A DNA stretch of 64,000 nt from Rheinheimera sp. (lineage in GTDB: Bacteria; Pseudomonadota; Gammaproteobacteria; Enterobacterales; Alteromonadaceae), in contig DMYW01000002.1 in NCBI GenBank assembly GCA_003482455.1, positions 62,001 through 126,000 on the forward strand, read 5' to 3'. Position numbers and translations under genes: made by a program. Positions 33,357 to 41,277 of this stretch are shown in pieces. The notes below the pieces were generated by a model. It searched no databases. It was not told the DNA's origin and was given only the letters and a program-made list of their open reading frames with translations. Positions within the stretch are counted from its first letter, which is position 1, and each line of letters opens with the position of its first letter.

Positions 33357-34244
33357 TCACAAAGCTTGCACCGTGGCTAAGGCTTGCGGGTTGAACAACC
33401 GCGCCGGCAGTTGTTGCTCGGTCAGCGCATCATAATGCAGCACTGTCACAGCTTTGCTTTGCAACTTATCGGACAGCTGCATGGCGATCACCGCATCGCT
33501 GGGTTGTTGATTCACCAACCGTTGCCCCCGCACAAAGCGGGCTTGTTTCGCCACTTTGCCCGATGCCAGATAAAACTCGGCCGACAATGGAAATGCGTCA
33601 TCGGCGGCAACCAGCAACTGGATGCGGGCATAACTTAAACCATCCCGCGCGGCGGTTAATTCCAGCTGCCAAGCGGCTTGGGATTGCGCCGTCACGGCGG
33701 CATCGTGCAGCTTGGTGCCAGTTACCACGTCAACACGAACCGCCGTGATGCTGCTGATTTGATAATCCTGTTGCCAACTCAGACTGGCGACATCACCGCT
33801 GGATGCTTCGCCCATCAATTTTTGCAGCGGCGTGATGCGCAGTGGCCGGCGCGAGCCTGGGATCTGCAGCCAGAATTGCTGATCTTGCAGCAACACTTTT
33901 TGGCCTTTATTAATGCCATCGGTAAAGATCACCAATGACTTGCGATCACGACCCGATAGCAGCTGATACGGCTGGATCTTTTCCTGCACGCCATCACGCA
34001 GCGTTTCAATACGACCGTTTAACACGAAGTTTTCCGACAAACCGCGATATTGCTCAGCCTTGCGCAGCAATGCGGCAGCGTCTGGCACTGCGGAGCTTGC
34101 GCTTGGGCTTGAGTCAGAAGCGCCTGTGGCGGCAAGCGCTGAGGCGCCAGCGAACATTAGCGTACTAAAAACTAGCGAACTTACTACCAGCAAACTTGCA
34201 ACTAACGAACGGAAGGTGATGATTTTGAATGATGGTTTGAACAT
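33357..34244 (-). CDS. LolA-like periplasmic protein of an ABC export system
   Basis: The 295-residue protein starts behind GAGG. It has an N-terminal signal segment (LVASLLVVSSLVFSTLMFAGASALAA) followed by a Ser/Ala linker. It then shows a beta-rich fold with LLRKAEQYRGLSENFVLNGRIETL and the core IFTDGINKGQKVLLQDQQFWLQIPGSRRPLRITPLQKLMGEASSGDVASL. This is typical of outer-membrane lipoprotein-sorting-like proteins (LolA-like). Such proteins usually accompany FtsX-type ABC exporters, as here. The gene has its own LytTR-type promoter (34286-34372) and may carry a hydrophobic or lipid cargo across the periplasm (inference). Confidence 0.8.
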   Translation of the reverse strand: MFKPSFKIITFRSLVASLLVVSSLVFSTLMFAGASALAATGASDSSPSASSAVPDAAALLRKAEQYRGLSENFVLNGRIETLRDGVQEKIQPYQLLSGRDRKSLVIFTDGINKGQKVLLQDQQFWLQIPGSRRPLRITPLQKLMGEASSGDVASLSWQQDYQISSITAVRVDVVTGTKLHDAAVTAQSQAAWQLELTAARDGLSYARIQLLVAADDAFPLSAEFYLASGKVAKQARFVRGQRLVNQQPSDAVIAMQLSDKLQSKAVTVLHYDALTEQQLPARLFNPQALATVQAL

Positions 34245-34285
34245 AACGACCTCGCTTGAACGGCATCAACACAATGGATATATCG

Positions 34286-34372
34286 ACTGTAACGGCTGAT
34301 ACGACTCGGCGCTGGCGCAGCTGACTAGCGGTGGATTTCACCGCTAAACGGCAGCCGGCGCCGACCAATGGT
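34286..34372 (-). promoter_or_regulatory. LytTR-type promoter of the LolA-like gene
   Basis: Three 9-bp direct repeats on the minus strand, ACCATTGGT (34372-34364), GCCGTTTAG (34352-34344) and ACCGCTAGT (34332-34324), are each separated by 11 bases. A TACAGT -10 at 34291-34286 lies 32 bases after the last. The two 3' units match the LytTR half-site pattern [TA][AC][CA]GTTN[AG][TG] at 8 of 9 positions. The layout is identical to the one at 36974-37060. Confidence 0.65.
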
Positions 34373-34373
34373 G

Positions 34374-35585
34374 CTAGACAAAACTCAAGGCATCCACCAA
34401 GGGTTTACGCACCGCACTGATGCTGGCTTTGGCGGCAAACGCCATACACACCACCACTAACACCGCGGTTGCGATAGCGGCCAATTCGGCGCTAAAGCTG
34501 ATAAACAACGGGTAGCCTTGGCTTGACCCTGGTGGCGGTGGCATCATCAACTCGACGCGACGTAATACTTCGCAGCACATGAACGTCACGAACGTTGCGG
34601 CCAGCCCGGCCATGGCGCCCAACAAGCCCGCTTCCAGCACAAAGTGACTGACAATAAGCGCCCGCTGTTCGCCCAGCGCCGCCATGGTGCCAATTTCGCG
34701 TGTGCGCTCCGTCACCACTTGTGAAATGCCATGCCCGACGGCAAACAACACCAGCAACAACATCAAACAACCCATGGTGCCAAAGATACGGTTGTACAAG
34801 CCTTGCACGGCGCGAAAGAAAAAGGCGCGATCTTGCCAAGGCGTAACGAGCCATTGCGGTTGTTGTTGCGCCAGCTGCGCCGCCAAGTCGGCTTGGCTAT
34901 CCGCCGTTAACAAGAAGATATTCAGTTCGCTGATGCGATCGCTTTGCAGCAATTGCTGGCCAGCGGCAATAGGCACATAAAGTTGGCGTTTATCTAAATC
35001 CGGCACACCGGTAGAGAACACCCCAACCACGACCACATCCAAGGCGTTTAAAGCACCGCTGCTGGTCGGCGACATCAAACTGAGTTCAGTCCCCACCTCG
35101 GCTTTGAGACTACGCGCTAAGCCTTCCCCCAGCATGATGGGTACACTGGCGCTTAGATCGGGCTGCAGTGGCAACACTTGGCCAGCTTTGACGTCCAAAA
35201 ACGGCCCTTTGATTTGAAACTCAGCGCCTTCAACCCCTGCGCCAACAAAGATCTCCGATTTATCGCCATTGCTAATTAAGCCGTTGAATTGCAAGCGCGG
35301 CAGCACAGCTTTGACATCATCCCGCAGCAGCAATTGCCGCTGTAACTCAGGGCTTGGCACTATGCCATGCGCCAGCGGCGTGTCTTCCGACTCGCTAAAA
35401 TACGCCGGATGGCTCAACGTCAAATGGCCATAATCACGCGCCGCTTTTTCCGCCAAAGATTGGTAGGTAAACAGCGCAAACCCAGCACCTAATAAGGTCG
35501 CGGTCATCGCCGCCGCACAGACAAAACCGGTGAACACAGTGCGGCGACGATGACGCCATAAATTCAACAATGCAGTGTGGATCAT
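34374..35585 (-). CDS. FtsX/MacB-type ABC transporter permease
   Basis: The 403-residue protein has one N-terminal membrane helix (FVCAAAMTATLLGAGFALFTY), a long periplasmic MacB-PCD-like domain (about 45-270) and three C-terminal helices. The latter include the FtsX signature GHGISQVVTERTREIGTMAALGEQR. It pairs with the ATPase encoded upstream, whose stop overlaps its start by four bases (ATGA). The family uses cytoplasmic ATP hydrolysis to move substrates within the periplasm or extract them from the membrane. The cargo is unknown. Confidence 0.9.
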   Translation of the reverse strand: MIHTALLNLWRHRRRTVFTGFVCAAAMTATLLGAGFALFTYQSLAEKAARDYGHLTLSHPAYFSESEDTPLAHGIVPSPELQRQLLLRDDVKAVLPRLQFNGLISNGDKSEIFVGAGVEGAEFQIKGPFLDVKAGQVLPLQPDLSASVPIMLGEGLARSLKAEVGTELSLMSPTSSGALNALDVVVVGVFSTGVPDLDKRQLYVPIAAGQQLLQSDRISELNIFLLTADSQADLAAQLAQQQPQWLVTPWQDRAFFFRAVQGLYNRIFGTMGCLMLLLVLFAVGHGISQVVTERTREIGTMAALGEQRALIVSHFVLEAGLLGAMAGLAATFVTFMCCEVLRRVELMMPPPPGSSQGYPLFISFSAELAAIATAVLVVVCMAFAAKASISAVRKPLVDALSFV

Positions 35586-36271
35586 GAGGCACTCCTTAAC
35601 TGAGGTTGGAACTGACTTAAACAGCCGTCTTTGAGTGTTAACACCCGATCACACCGTTGGTACAAGCGTGGATCGTGGCTGGCAATTAAAAAGGTGGTGT
35701 TCGCATCGCGACCAAGTTGTTGCATTAATTCAATGATTTGCTCTGCCGTTTCGCCATCTAAGTTGGCGGTAGGTTCATCGGCGATCACCAGCGGTGGACG
35801 CTTAACCAAGGCGCGAGCGATCGCCACCCGTTGCTGCTGGCCACCGGATAACTGATCCGGTTTGTGCGTGGCGACATGGCTTAAGCCGACCGCCTCCAGC
35901 ATGGCCGCCGCTTGTGCCGAGCGCTTGGCTTTGGCAACGCCGAGCAAGGCCAGCGGGTATTCGACGTTTTCTTGCGCGGTTAACACCGGCAACAGGTTGT
36001 AGCGCTGAAAGATAAACCCCAGCAGATGACAACGCAGCTCGGTCAAGGCCGTGATGTCTGTCGGCACCTGTCGGCCTTGCAGGTAAATCTGCCCTTGGTC
36101 TGGTGTATCCAATAACCCCAGCAGATTTAACAAGGTGGACTTGCCGCTGCCCGATGGCCCACACAAGGCCACCATCTCACCGGCATTGATCTCAGCCGAG
36201 ACGCCCCGTAACGCCTGCATGCGGGCGGCACCTTGGCCATAACTTTTGCTTAATGCATCAAATTTCAACAT
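35582..36271 (-). CDS. ABC transporter ATP-binding protein (LolD/MacB type)
   Basis: The start at 36271 (MLKFDALSKSYGQG) follows GGAGG and gives 229 residues. The longest frame adds 19 residues that overlap the upstream gene. Walker A is GPSGSGKST (38-46), the signature is LSGGQQQRVAIARAL, Walker B is LVIADEPTANLD, and the H-loop is IASHDPR. It energises the adjacent FtsX-type permease. Confidence 0.93.
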   Translation of the reverse strand: MLKFDALSKSYGQGAARMQALRGVSAEINAGEMVALCGPSGSGKSTLLNLLGLLDTPDQGQIYLQGRQVPTDITALTELRCHLLGFIFQRYNLLPVLTAQENVEYPLALLGVAKAKRSAQAAAMLEAVGLSHVATHKPDQLSGGQQQRVAIARALVKRPPLVIADEPTANLDGETAEQIIELMQQLGRDANTTFLIASHDPRLYQRCDRVLTLKDGCLSQFQPQLRSAS

Positions 36272-36317
36272 AGTGCCTCCGGCAAACGCAGTGAATGGTG
36301 CGTAGATGGTGGTTGGG

Positions 36318-36914
36318 TTAATTGGCATGCGTCAGTTGCTGACGCCATTGATTGGCTTGCGCCGCATCACCTGCACGTTCCGCTGCTTGGCTTGCACAGC
36401 TGTACACCGCGTTTTTCGCTGCCGCTGGTGCATATGCAAACCCTGGGTTTTGCAGCTGGCCTTTGAGCAAGCCATAACCTTGGTCAAACCGTTTGAACAT
36501 GTCGGGCAAGTGGATAAAGGTGCAGCCCGCAATGGTGTGCACTTGCATGGTCAGCGCCATCACCGCCGCATCCGGCTTGTGTTGATCTGGGGTTGGCAGC
36601 AGGCGCAGCGCTTTGTCCAAGCGAGCCAAGCCTTGTTCGGCGGCTTTCATTTTGTTCCACGGCATCATGGCGTGTTTGGCGCCACTGGTTTCCACCGCAC
36701 CTAACATGGCTTGGATCTCCAAATCGGTAGGCTGTTTTTTCAGCTCCGCCGTTAAAGTGGCAAGCGCCTGTTCATTGGCATCGGCATCGCCAGTAACGCC
36801 GCTGACATACACCGGCATTAACTGCGCAGAACCGGCCACGCTGCTGGCGCTTCCCAGTGCCAAGATGCAGGCCAAAACCAACTGACGAGTGCTAAAACGA
36901 GTAAATGTGTGCAT
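36318..36914 (-). CDS. Periplasmic helical protein of the ABC export operon
   Basis: The 198-residue protein starts behind AAGGAG and has a signal peptide (LVLACILALGSASSVAGS). The mature part is mostly helical with TPR-like spacing (LATLTAELKKQPTDLEIQAMLGAVE, GLARLDKALRLLPTPDQHKPDAAVM). Two cysteines (AGCTF and YSCAS) are present. I do not recognise a named family. It is first gene of a minus-strand unit with the ATPase and permease, so it is probably a periplasmic partner. Its promoter has LytTR-like repeats. Confidence 0.75.
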   Translation of the reverse strand: MHTFTRFSTRQLVLACILALGSASSVAGSAQLMPVYVSGVTGDADANEQALATLTAELKKQPTDLEIQAMLGAVETSGAKHAMMPWNKMKAAEQGLARLDKALRLLPTPDQHKPDAAVMALTMQVHTIAGCTFIHLPDMFKRFDQGYGLLKGQLQNPGFAYAPAAAKNAVYSCASQAAERAGDAAQANQWRQQLTHAN

Positions 36915-36973
36915 AAGATTCTCCTTGGGGTGTGGCGGCCTGGGCTAGTCAGCACAGGCTTCGCAATACACAC

Positions 36974-37060
36974 ACTGTAAGACGCACACCGCCACGACGC
37001 TTGAGCAACTGACCAACTGCCAAAAACGCCGCTAAACGGCAAAAAACGCCGACCAATGGC
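36974..37060 (-). promoter_or_regulatory. LytTR-type promoter of the ABC export operon
   Basis: Three direct repeats on the minus strand, GCCATTGGT (37060-37052), GCCGTTTAG (37040-37032) and GCAGTTGGT (37020-37012), have 11-base spacers. The spacers are themselves similar (CGGCGTTTTT). A TACAGT -10 at 36979-36974 follows 32 bases after the third repeat. The last two units match the LytTR half-site at 8 of 9 positions. Confidence 0.68.
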
Positions 37061-37166
37061 GACAGCCGCTACGATGACGTGGCGCGGCACGCTTCTTCTT
37101 TGGTTACTGAGATGTTAATGTCGGGGCTGGATAGGCTGCGGGTCTTTAAAAAAACGGAGATAACAG

Positions 37167-37616
37167 ATGAGATTGGTCGCTGGTTTTTTATTAATGTTGC
37201 TGGCGTCATGCCAGGCTCAAGCCGGTGCATGGGGGCACGGTGCTTTTGAAAACGACGCCGCCATGGATTGGGTCGATGAACTTACGCAAAGTAAACATGC
37301 CAGTGTATTACTGCAATCGTTCAACAATGTGGTGCGCTCTCACTATGTTGAACTGGATTATTGTGGGCAGGCCATCGCCTCAGCCGAAGTGATCGCCGCA
37401 TTTAAAACCGGTGATTTCCAAACACTACCCGCAGAATTGTCAGCTTGGGCCCGCGCCCACAACGCTGAATATGAACCCGAAATGGCGAAACTGGCTTTCG
37501 CTGCTGTCGCGAAGTGCCAACAGGTTCAACAATCAGAAATCGCCCAGTTATGGCACGAGGCTGACGCGAGCGGTTGGCTGTTATCATTAGCTGAATTGCA
37601 GAAAAAACTGCAATAA
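37167..37616 (+). CDS. DUF4259 lipoprotein
   Basis: The 149-residue protein starts behind CGGAGA. The N-terminus MRLVAGFLLMLLASCQAQA contains a LASC lipobox. The mature part begins GAWGHGAFENDAAMDWVDEL, the hallmark of DUF4259 (GxWGxGxFxNDxAxDW). The domain's function is unknown. The 3' end of this gene is duplicated at 39316-39425. Confidence 0.82.
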   Translation: MRLVAGFLLMLLASCQAQAGAWGHGAFENDAAMDWVDELTQSKHASVLLQSFNNVVRSHYVELDYCGQAIASAEVIAAFKTGDFQTLPAELSAWARAHNAEYEPEMAKLAFAAVAKCQQVQQSEIAQLWHEADASGWLLSLAELQKKLQ

Positions 37617-37712
37617 CGGCATCAGCTGTAAAGTTTCCAAGCCGCAGCAAATAATGCCAAGCCACTGCAAAAGGTAATCCCCCTTGGTCATTCGGTGAGG
37701 CGAGGCGCCCAC

Positions 37713-38131
37713 ATGCAACAACGGGCGATCATGTGTGTCTTGTGCAGCGCTGCGATTGTCTGCCTGCTCGGGGTCGCCTATTGGGTGCTTACGTTTTACA
37801 GTGACAAATTCCAGCCCCGCGATCAGAGCCTACTGCTCCATCTGCAGCGCGAATCGCCCCAACTGACCAGTCAAACCAGCATGTGGCGCGCTTGGATAGG
37901 CTTTAACGCCAGCCATAGTCTTGGCGCTATTTTTTCGGATTGAACCTTGGTTATTTCGCGCTTGTCGAACCGGCAATCTTAATGAATTCGTACTTTTTGC
38001 AAGGACTTAGCCTGACGTTTTTGCTTGGCTACATGCTATTGGCGCGCCGCTACTGGTTCAACATCCCATTACGTGGCTGCATTGCCGCTAGCTTATTGTT
38101 TAAAGTAGCCATATTGCTCTGGCATAACTAA
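37713..38131 (+). pseudogene. Small four-helix membrane protein, frameshifted
   Basis: Two frames abut: 37713-37943 ends WIGFNASHSLGAIFSD, and 37940-38131 begins MNLGYFALVEPAIL. One extra T in the TTTTTT run near 37930-37935 would fuse them into about 139 residues reading HSLGAIFFGLNLGYFALVEP with four continuous membrane helices. The sequence resembles small membrane proteins annotated LIC_13387-like, with low certainty. The break may be a real frameshift, phase variation or a sequencing error. A 5' fragment is duplicated at 39512-39649. Confidence 0.65.
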
Positions 38132-38281
38132 CGGGGCAATGTCACAGCGGCAAAGTGAATGAATACATGAACCTTGAGCGACAGCGGATACTAAACATGC
38201 CTGATTCGTTTCAAAAAAACATAGTGTTTGAGCTAACTTTGTTCAAAAAATCCGTGCTCTTGCCCTGAGTCAGAATGCAGG

Positions 38282-38307
38282 CAAAAAAGCCGACATGATG
38301 TCGGCTT
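38282..38307 (-). terminator. Terminator of the DUF4258/XRE toxin-antitoxin operon
   Basis: AAGCCGACA-TGA-TGTCGGCTT, with six T on the minus strand. Confidence 0.85.
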
Positions 38308-38325
38308 GCTGGGTATACATTTTTA

Positions 38326-38772
38326 CTAAGCGGCGACAGCCCAATGGTCGTCAACTTCTTCCAGTTTTAATTGAATACTTTGAGCTGCAACTTTGGCTTC
38401 AGTATCTGCGAGTAAATCCAGAAAGTAGCTCACTGGGTTATTCTTTTGCTGGCTTTCCATATACAGGGAACGTAACGCTGCATCTGTGGTTCTCGGAATA
38501 CTTGATTCACCTTTCTCATAGCGAGCAATCGTTTGTTCCGTTACACCAAAACGGGCGCCCAATGTTTTTTGTGAGACATTCATTTCAATGCGCAGAAACC
38601 TAAATTCCAGATGTGTTAACGGTTTCGGACTATCGATAATAACGTTAGCAATAGTTTTGTGCAGACCGTTCATGTCATCAATGCTGGTGTATTCTTCACC
38701 GTCCAATGTCTCTACGGTAAAGCCATTCACCAAGTACACGTTCGGCAAGCCACTTTCAGTGTAATGATACAT
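38326..38772 (-). CDS. XRE-family antitoxin
   Basis: The 148-residue protein starts behind AAGGAG. The N-terminal part (YHYTESGLPNVYLVNGFTVE) is a YgiT/MqsA-like arm without the zinc cysteines. A helix-turn-helix follows (LRIEMNVSQKTLGARFGVTEQTIARYEKGES, about 60-92). It lies 10 bases after the DUF4258 gene. The toxin-first order is typical of HigBA- and MqsRA-like pairs, where this protein binds the promoter and neutralises the toxin. Confidence 0.85.
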   Translation of the reverse strand: MYHYTESGLPNVYLVNGFTVETLDGEEYTSIDDMNGLHKTIANVIIDSPKPLTHLEFRFLRIEMNVSQKTLGARFGVTEQTIARYEKGESSIPRTTDAALRSLYMESQQKNNPVSYFLDLLADTEAKVAAQSIQLKLEEVDDHWAVAA

Positions 38773-38782
38773 AGAGATCTCC

Positions 38783-39124
38783 TTAACTAATCCAAACTGT
38801 CACAAGGACTGAGTTTGGAGAGTGCTGATGATTTTTAAGCGCAACAGCCAGTTCTATCACCGTCCCCGCAGCCATTCCTTTGAGATTAAATTTCCAGTCG
38901 CCATTCGTTTCCTGATAAGGCCCTTCCCGAAATACAGAATGCTTGCTTTTCAACAGCGTCAATATTTGACCAGTGGTTACACCCCGTTCTTGCATCCGTT
39001 CTTTGACGTGTTTACTCCAGCGTATCCTATCCGTGTGATGTTCAGCCAGATTATTGATGATCTGCCTAGCCGTTCCTTCTGTCAGAGGAAATTCATCTAC
39101 GCCTTGAGGTTCAGTGCTGCACAT
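38783..39124 (-). CDS. DUF4258 (RelE-like) toxin
   Basis: The 113-residue protein starts behind AGGTGA. The core RIRWSKHVKERMQERGVTTGQILTLLKS, followed by EGPYQETNGDWKFNLKGMAAGTVIELAVAL and VLVTVW, matches DUF4258. This is a RelE-like fold usually encoded with an XRE antitoxin. It probably acts as an mRNA interferase, although direct evidence for DUF4258 members is limited. An internal 76-base segment is duplicated at 39650-39725. Confidence 0.82.
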   Translation of the reverse strand: MCSTEPQGVDEFPLTEGTARQIINNLAEHHTDRIRWSKHVKERMQERGVTTGQILTLLKSKHSVFREGPYQETNGDWKFNLKGMAAGTVIELAVALKNHQHSPNSVLVTVWIS

Positions 39125-39127
39125 GAG

Positions 39128-39181
39128 TCACCTATCAAATTGACACCTATCATTCTGATAGGTGTCATGTGCATTGTCAAT
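39128..39181 (-). promoter_or_regulatory. Promoter and operator of the toxin-antitoxin operon
   Basis: TGACACCTATCA (39141-39152) and its exact complement TGATAGGTGTCA (39156-39167) are separated by TTC. A third half-site, GTCACCTATCA, lies at 39127-39137 beside the start codon. On the minus strand TTGACA (39181-39176), a 17-base spacer and CAGAAT form the promoter. The operator covers the -10, so autorepression is expected. Confidence 0.75.
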
Positions 39182-39315
39182 TATTAGCGAATCCCCGAAC
39201 AACGTTTGGAAGGACAGCCAATCCTTCGCAGGGGCTTGTTGGGGTGGTGTTGGACAACCGCTGTAATTTTTTTGGACCAGGATTACATTAAATCGCAGTG
39301 GGTGACTCAGTTGGT

Positions 39316-39425
39316 TCGCGAAGTGCCAACAGGTCCAACAATCAGAAATCGCCCAGTTATGGCACGAGGCTGACGCGAGCGATTGGCTGTTATCATTAGC
39401 TGAATTGCAGAAAAAACTGCAGTAA
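39316..39425 (+). pseudogene. Duplicated 3' fragment of the DUF4259 gene
   Basis: This is a near-identical copy of the end of 37167-37616, from the codons for KCQQVQQSEIAQ to the stop, with only a few substitutions. It has no start of its own. Confidence 0.85.
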
Positions 39426-39511
39426 CGGCAAGCTTCCAAGCTCAAGCAAATGATGCCAAGCCACTGCAAAAGGTAATCCCCCTTGGTTATTCGGTGAGGC
39501 GAGGCACCCAC

Positions 39512-39649
39512 ATGCAACAACGGGCGATCATGTGTGTCTTGTGCAGCGCTGCGATTGTCTGCCTGCTCGGGGTCGCCCATTGGGTGCTTACGTTTTACAG
39601 TGACAAATTCCAGCCCCGCGATCAGAGCCTACTGCTACACCTACAGTGA
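39512..39649 (+). pseudogene. Truncated copy of the membrane-protein gene
   Basis: The ATG and first 45 codons of the 37713 gene are repeated (MQQRAIMCVLCSAAIVCLLG onwards, with one Tyr to His change). A TGA appears exactly where the duplicated toxin-gene segment begins. Confidence 0.8.
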
Positions 39650-39826
39650 AATTTCCAGTCGCCATTCGTTCCCTGATAAGGCTCTTCGCGAAATACAGAA
39701 TGCTTGCTTTTCAACAGCGTCAATAAATTACAATGGGTGGCTTAGGTGTTGCTTAGGTGTTGGTGGCTTGCCCCAAGGTTTTACAACAAATTACAGCGAT
39801 TACCCAAGCTCGTACCGATGGCTTTT

Positions 39827-40156
39827 TTACCTAGTGCCTACCTTGGCATCTGAAACGGCCAACCAAGACACCTTCGTATCATTAGGTTTTTCACACGAAA
39901 CACCTGCAGGATAAGCAACACTTATCATTAAATCCTTGCCAAGCGAATGTGTTGCAAGCTGCATAAACAAGCTAGTCTTTTCACCATCTGTAGCATCACC
40001 CAGCAAGTGCCTTACATCTGCTGAATCGCGTAAATAAACCCTGCCGTCTTGCATCATCTGAATAGTACCTGTATTACCTACAGCACACTTTTCAAATTTT
40101 GCAGCATGTACAGAGCTTGCTGTGGTAATCATCAATAAAATTGCCAAATATTTCAT
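39827..40156 (-). CDS. Small secreted protein of unknown function
   Basis: The 109-residue protein starts behind CGGAGG. It has a clear signal peptide (MKYLAILLMITTASSVHA). The mature part of about 90 residues has two cysteines (EKCAVG and VSCEK) that could form a disulfide, and predicted beta strands (TIQMMQDGRVYLRD, DLMISVAYPAG). I recognise no family. It lies directly after the mosaic duplication and is an orphan gene. Confidence 0.7.
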   Translation of the reverse strand: MKYLAILLMITTASSVHAAKFEKCAVGNTGTIQMMQDGRVYLRDSADVRHLLGDATDGEKTSLFMQLATHSLGKDLMISVAYPAGVSCEKPNDTKVSWLAVSDAKVGTR

Positions 40157-40398
40157 AAGAATCCTCCGTCGGTATCGTAAAAAGGATCGGACGTCACAGC
40201 GGGGCGATCCAAATCCATATAATCGGTTAAAAGCTTTTGTATAAATCTTGAAAAAGATACTGCATCATTTGTAAATGAATCAACAAAACACCCACATCAA
40301 TGAATCTTGTTTAGGACAGCCACTCGAACCGTCAGCAACTCTAAACACTTTTGCACACATCCAGTGGCATGACCTGAAACATCAACACCTTTGCCTTG

Positions 40399-41277
40399 TT
40401 AGTGTTGTCGAAACAACGCTTGGTAGGCGCGGCTGACGGCTAACTCGGTTGGGCTGGTTTTAAGTTGCAGTGTCATATGGCCGAACTCGTCGCGTTGCAC
40501 TTTTAAAATGCTTTTTACCCGCACGATCGTGCCGCGGTGGATTCGCCAAAACTGCTGCGGATCAAGGTGTTGCTCCAGCTGGCTGATGGGGGTGCGAATG
40601 AGGTATTGCGCGCCGGCGCAATCGACGGTGGTGTATTTGTCTTCGGCGAGAAAAAAGTCGACCTCGTCGACATCGAGCAGATGTACGGTGTCGCGCAGGC
40701 TGGCTTTGATCCATTTCAGCGGTGCAGCGCTGTCGCCCGCAGGGTCTTTTTCTGCGGCGCTGTCGGCCGTATGCGCTAGCTGGACATTATGCTGCACATT
40801 AGACTGCCCTAGCGCTGCTTGCTGGGGCGCTGTTGCCAGCAAGGCGCTTGGCAACTGACTTAACAGTTGTTGCAAGTGCAACAACGAGGCGGTCGCGGAC
40901 ACTTGCTGCTGCAATCGTTGCTCGATGCGCCGCACGCAGTGATGCAGACGCTCCTCGTCCAATGGTTTTAACAGATAATCGACCGCTTCTAGCTCAAAGG
41001 CACTGATCGCATGTTGGTTGTAGGCGGTGCAAAACACCAACAGCGGTGGTTTTGCTAGCTGCCGCAGCGCTTTGCACAAACCAAGGCCATCGAGGCCTGG
41101 CATCTGAATATCCGAAAATACCACGTCAAACGATTGCGCCTGCAACAAGGCCAAGGCGGCGATGCCATCCTCGGCGTCACTGTAGCTGGCGTGTGGCCAC
41201 ACCTCGGCCAACAGCGCTTGCAAGTGCCGACGCAGCAGCGGTTCGTCATCCACAATAAGTACACGTAACTGATTCAC
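40399..41277 (-). CDS. LytTR-family response regulator
   Basis: A GTG start at 41277 overlaps the kinase stop (GTGA) and gives 292 residues. The receiver domain (about 1-120) has VLIVDDEP, the phospho-acceptor Asp in VVFSDIQMPG and a Lys in YLLKPL. After a variable linker (about 120-190) comes the LytTR DNA-binding domain (KASLRDTVHLLDVDEVDFFLAEDKYTTV, RTPISQLEQHLDPQQFWRIHRGTIVRV). LytTR proteins bind 9-bp direct repeats. Matching repeats occur at three promoters in this window, including its own. Confidence 0.93.
   Translation of the reverse strand: MNQLRVLIVDDEPLLRRHLQALLAEVWPHASYSDAEDGIAALALLQAQSFDVVFSDIQMPGLDGLGLCKALRQLAKPPLLVFCTAYNQHAISAFELEAVDYLLKPLDEERLHHCVRRIEQRLQQQVSATASLLHLQQLLSQLPSALLATAPQQAALGQSNVQHNVQLAHTADSAAEKDPAGDSAAPLKWIKASLRDTVHLLDVDEVDFFLAEDKYTTVDCAGAQYLIRTPISQLEQHLDPQQFWRIHRGTIVRVKSILKVQRDEFGHMTLQLKTSPTELAVSRAYQALFRQH

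Larger units (their letters stand above)
39316..39725 (+). repeat. Mosaic duplication of two nearby segments
   Basis: 39316-39648 copies 37507-37848 (end of the DUF4259 gene through the start of the membrane-protein gene) with scattered changes. It is joined directly to 39650-39725, which copies 38888-38964 from inside the DUF4258 toxin gene. The two sources are about 1 kb apart in the original. The tandem 11-mer CTTAGGTGTTG lies just after the copy (39741-39762). Confidence 0.85.

Noticed and set aside
39184..39800. Integron cassette or attC site around the toxin-antitoxin genes
   Set aside because: No core GTTRRRY/RYYYAAC pairs with a long imperfect stem were seen. The local repeats are explained by the mosaic duplication.
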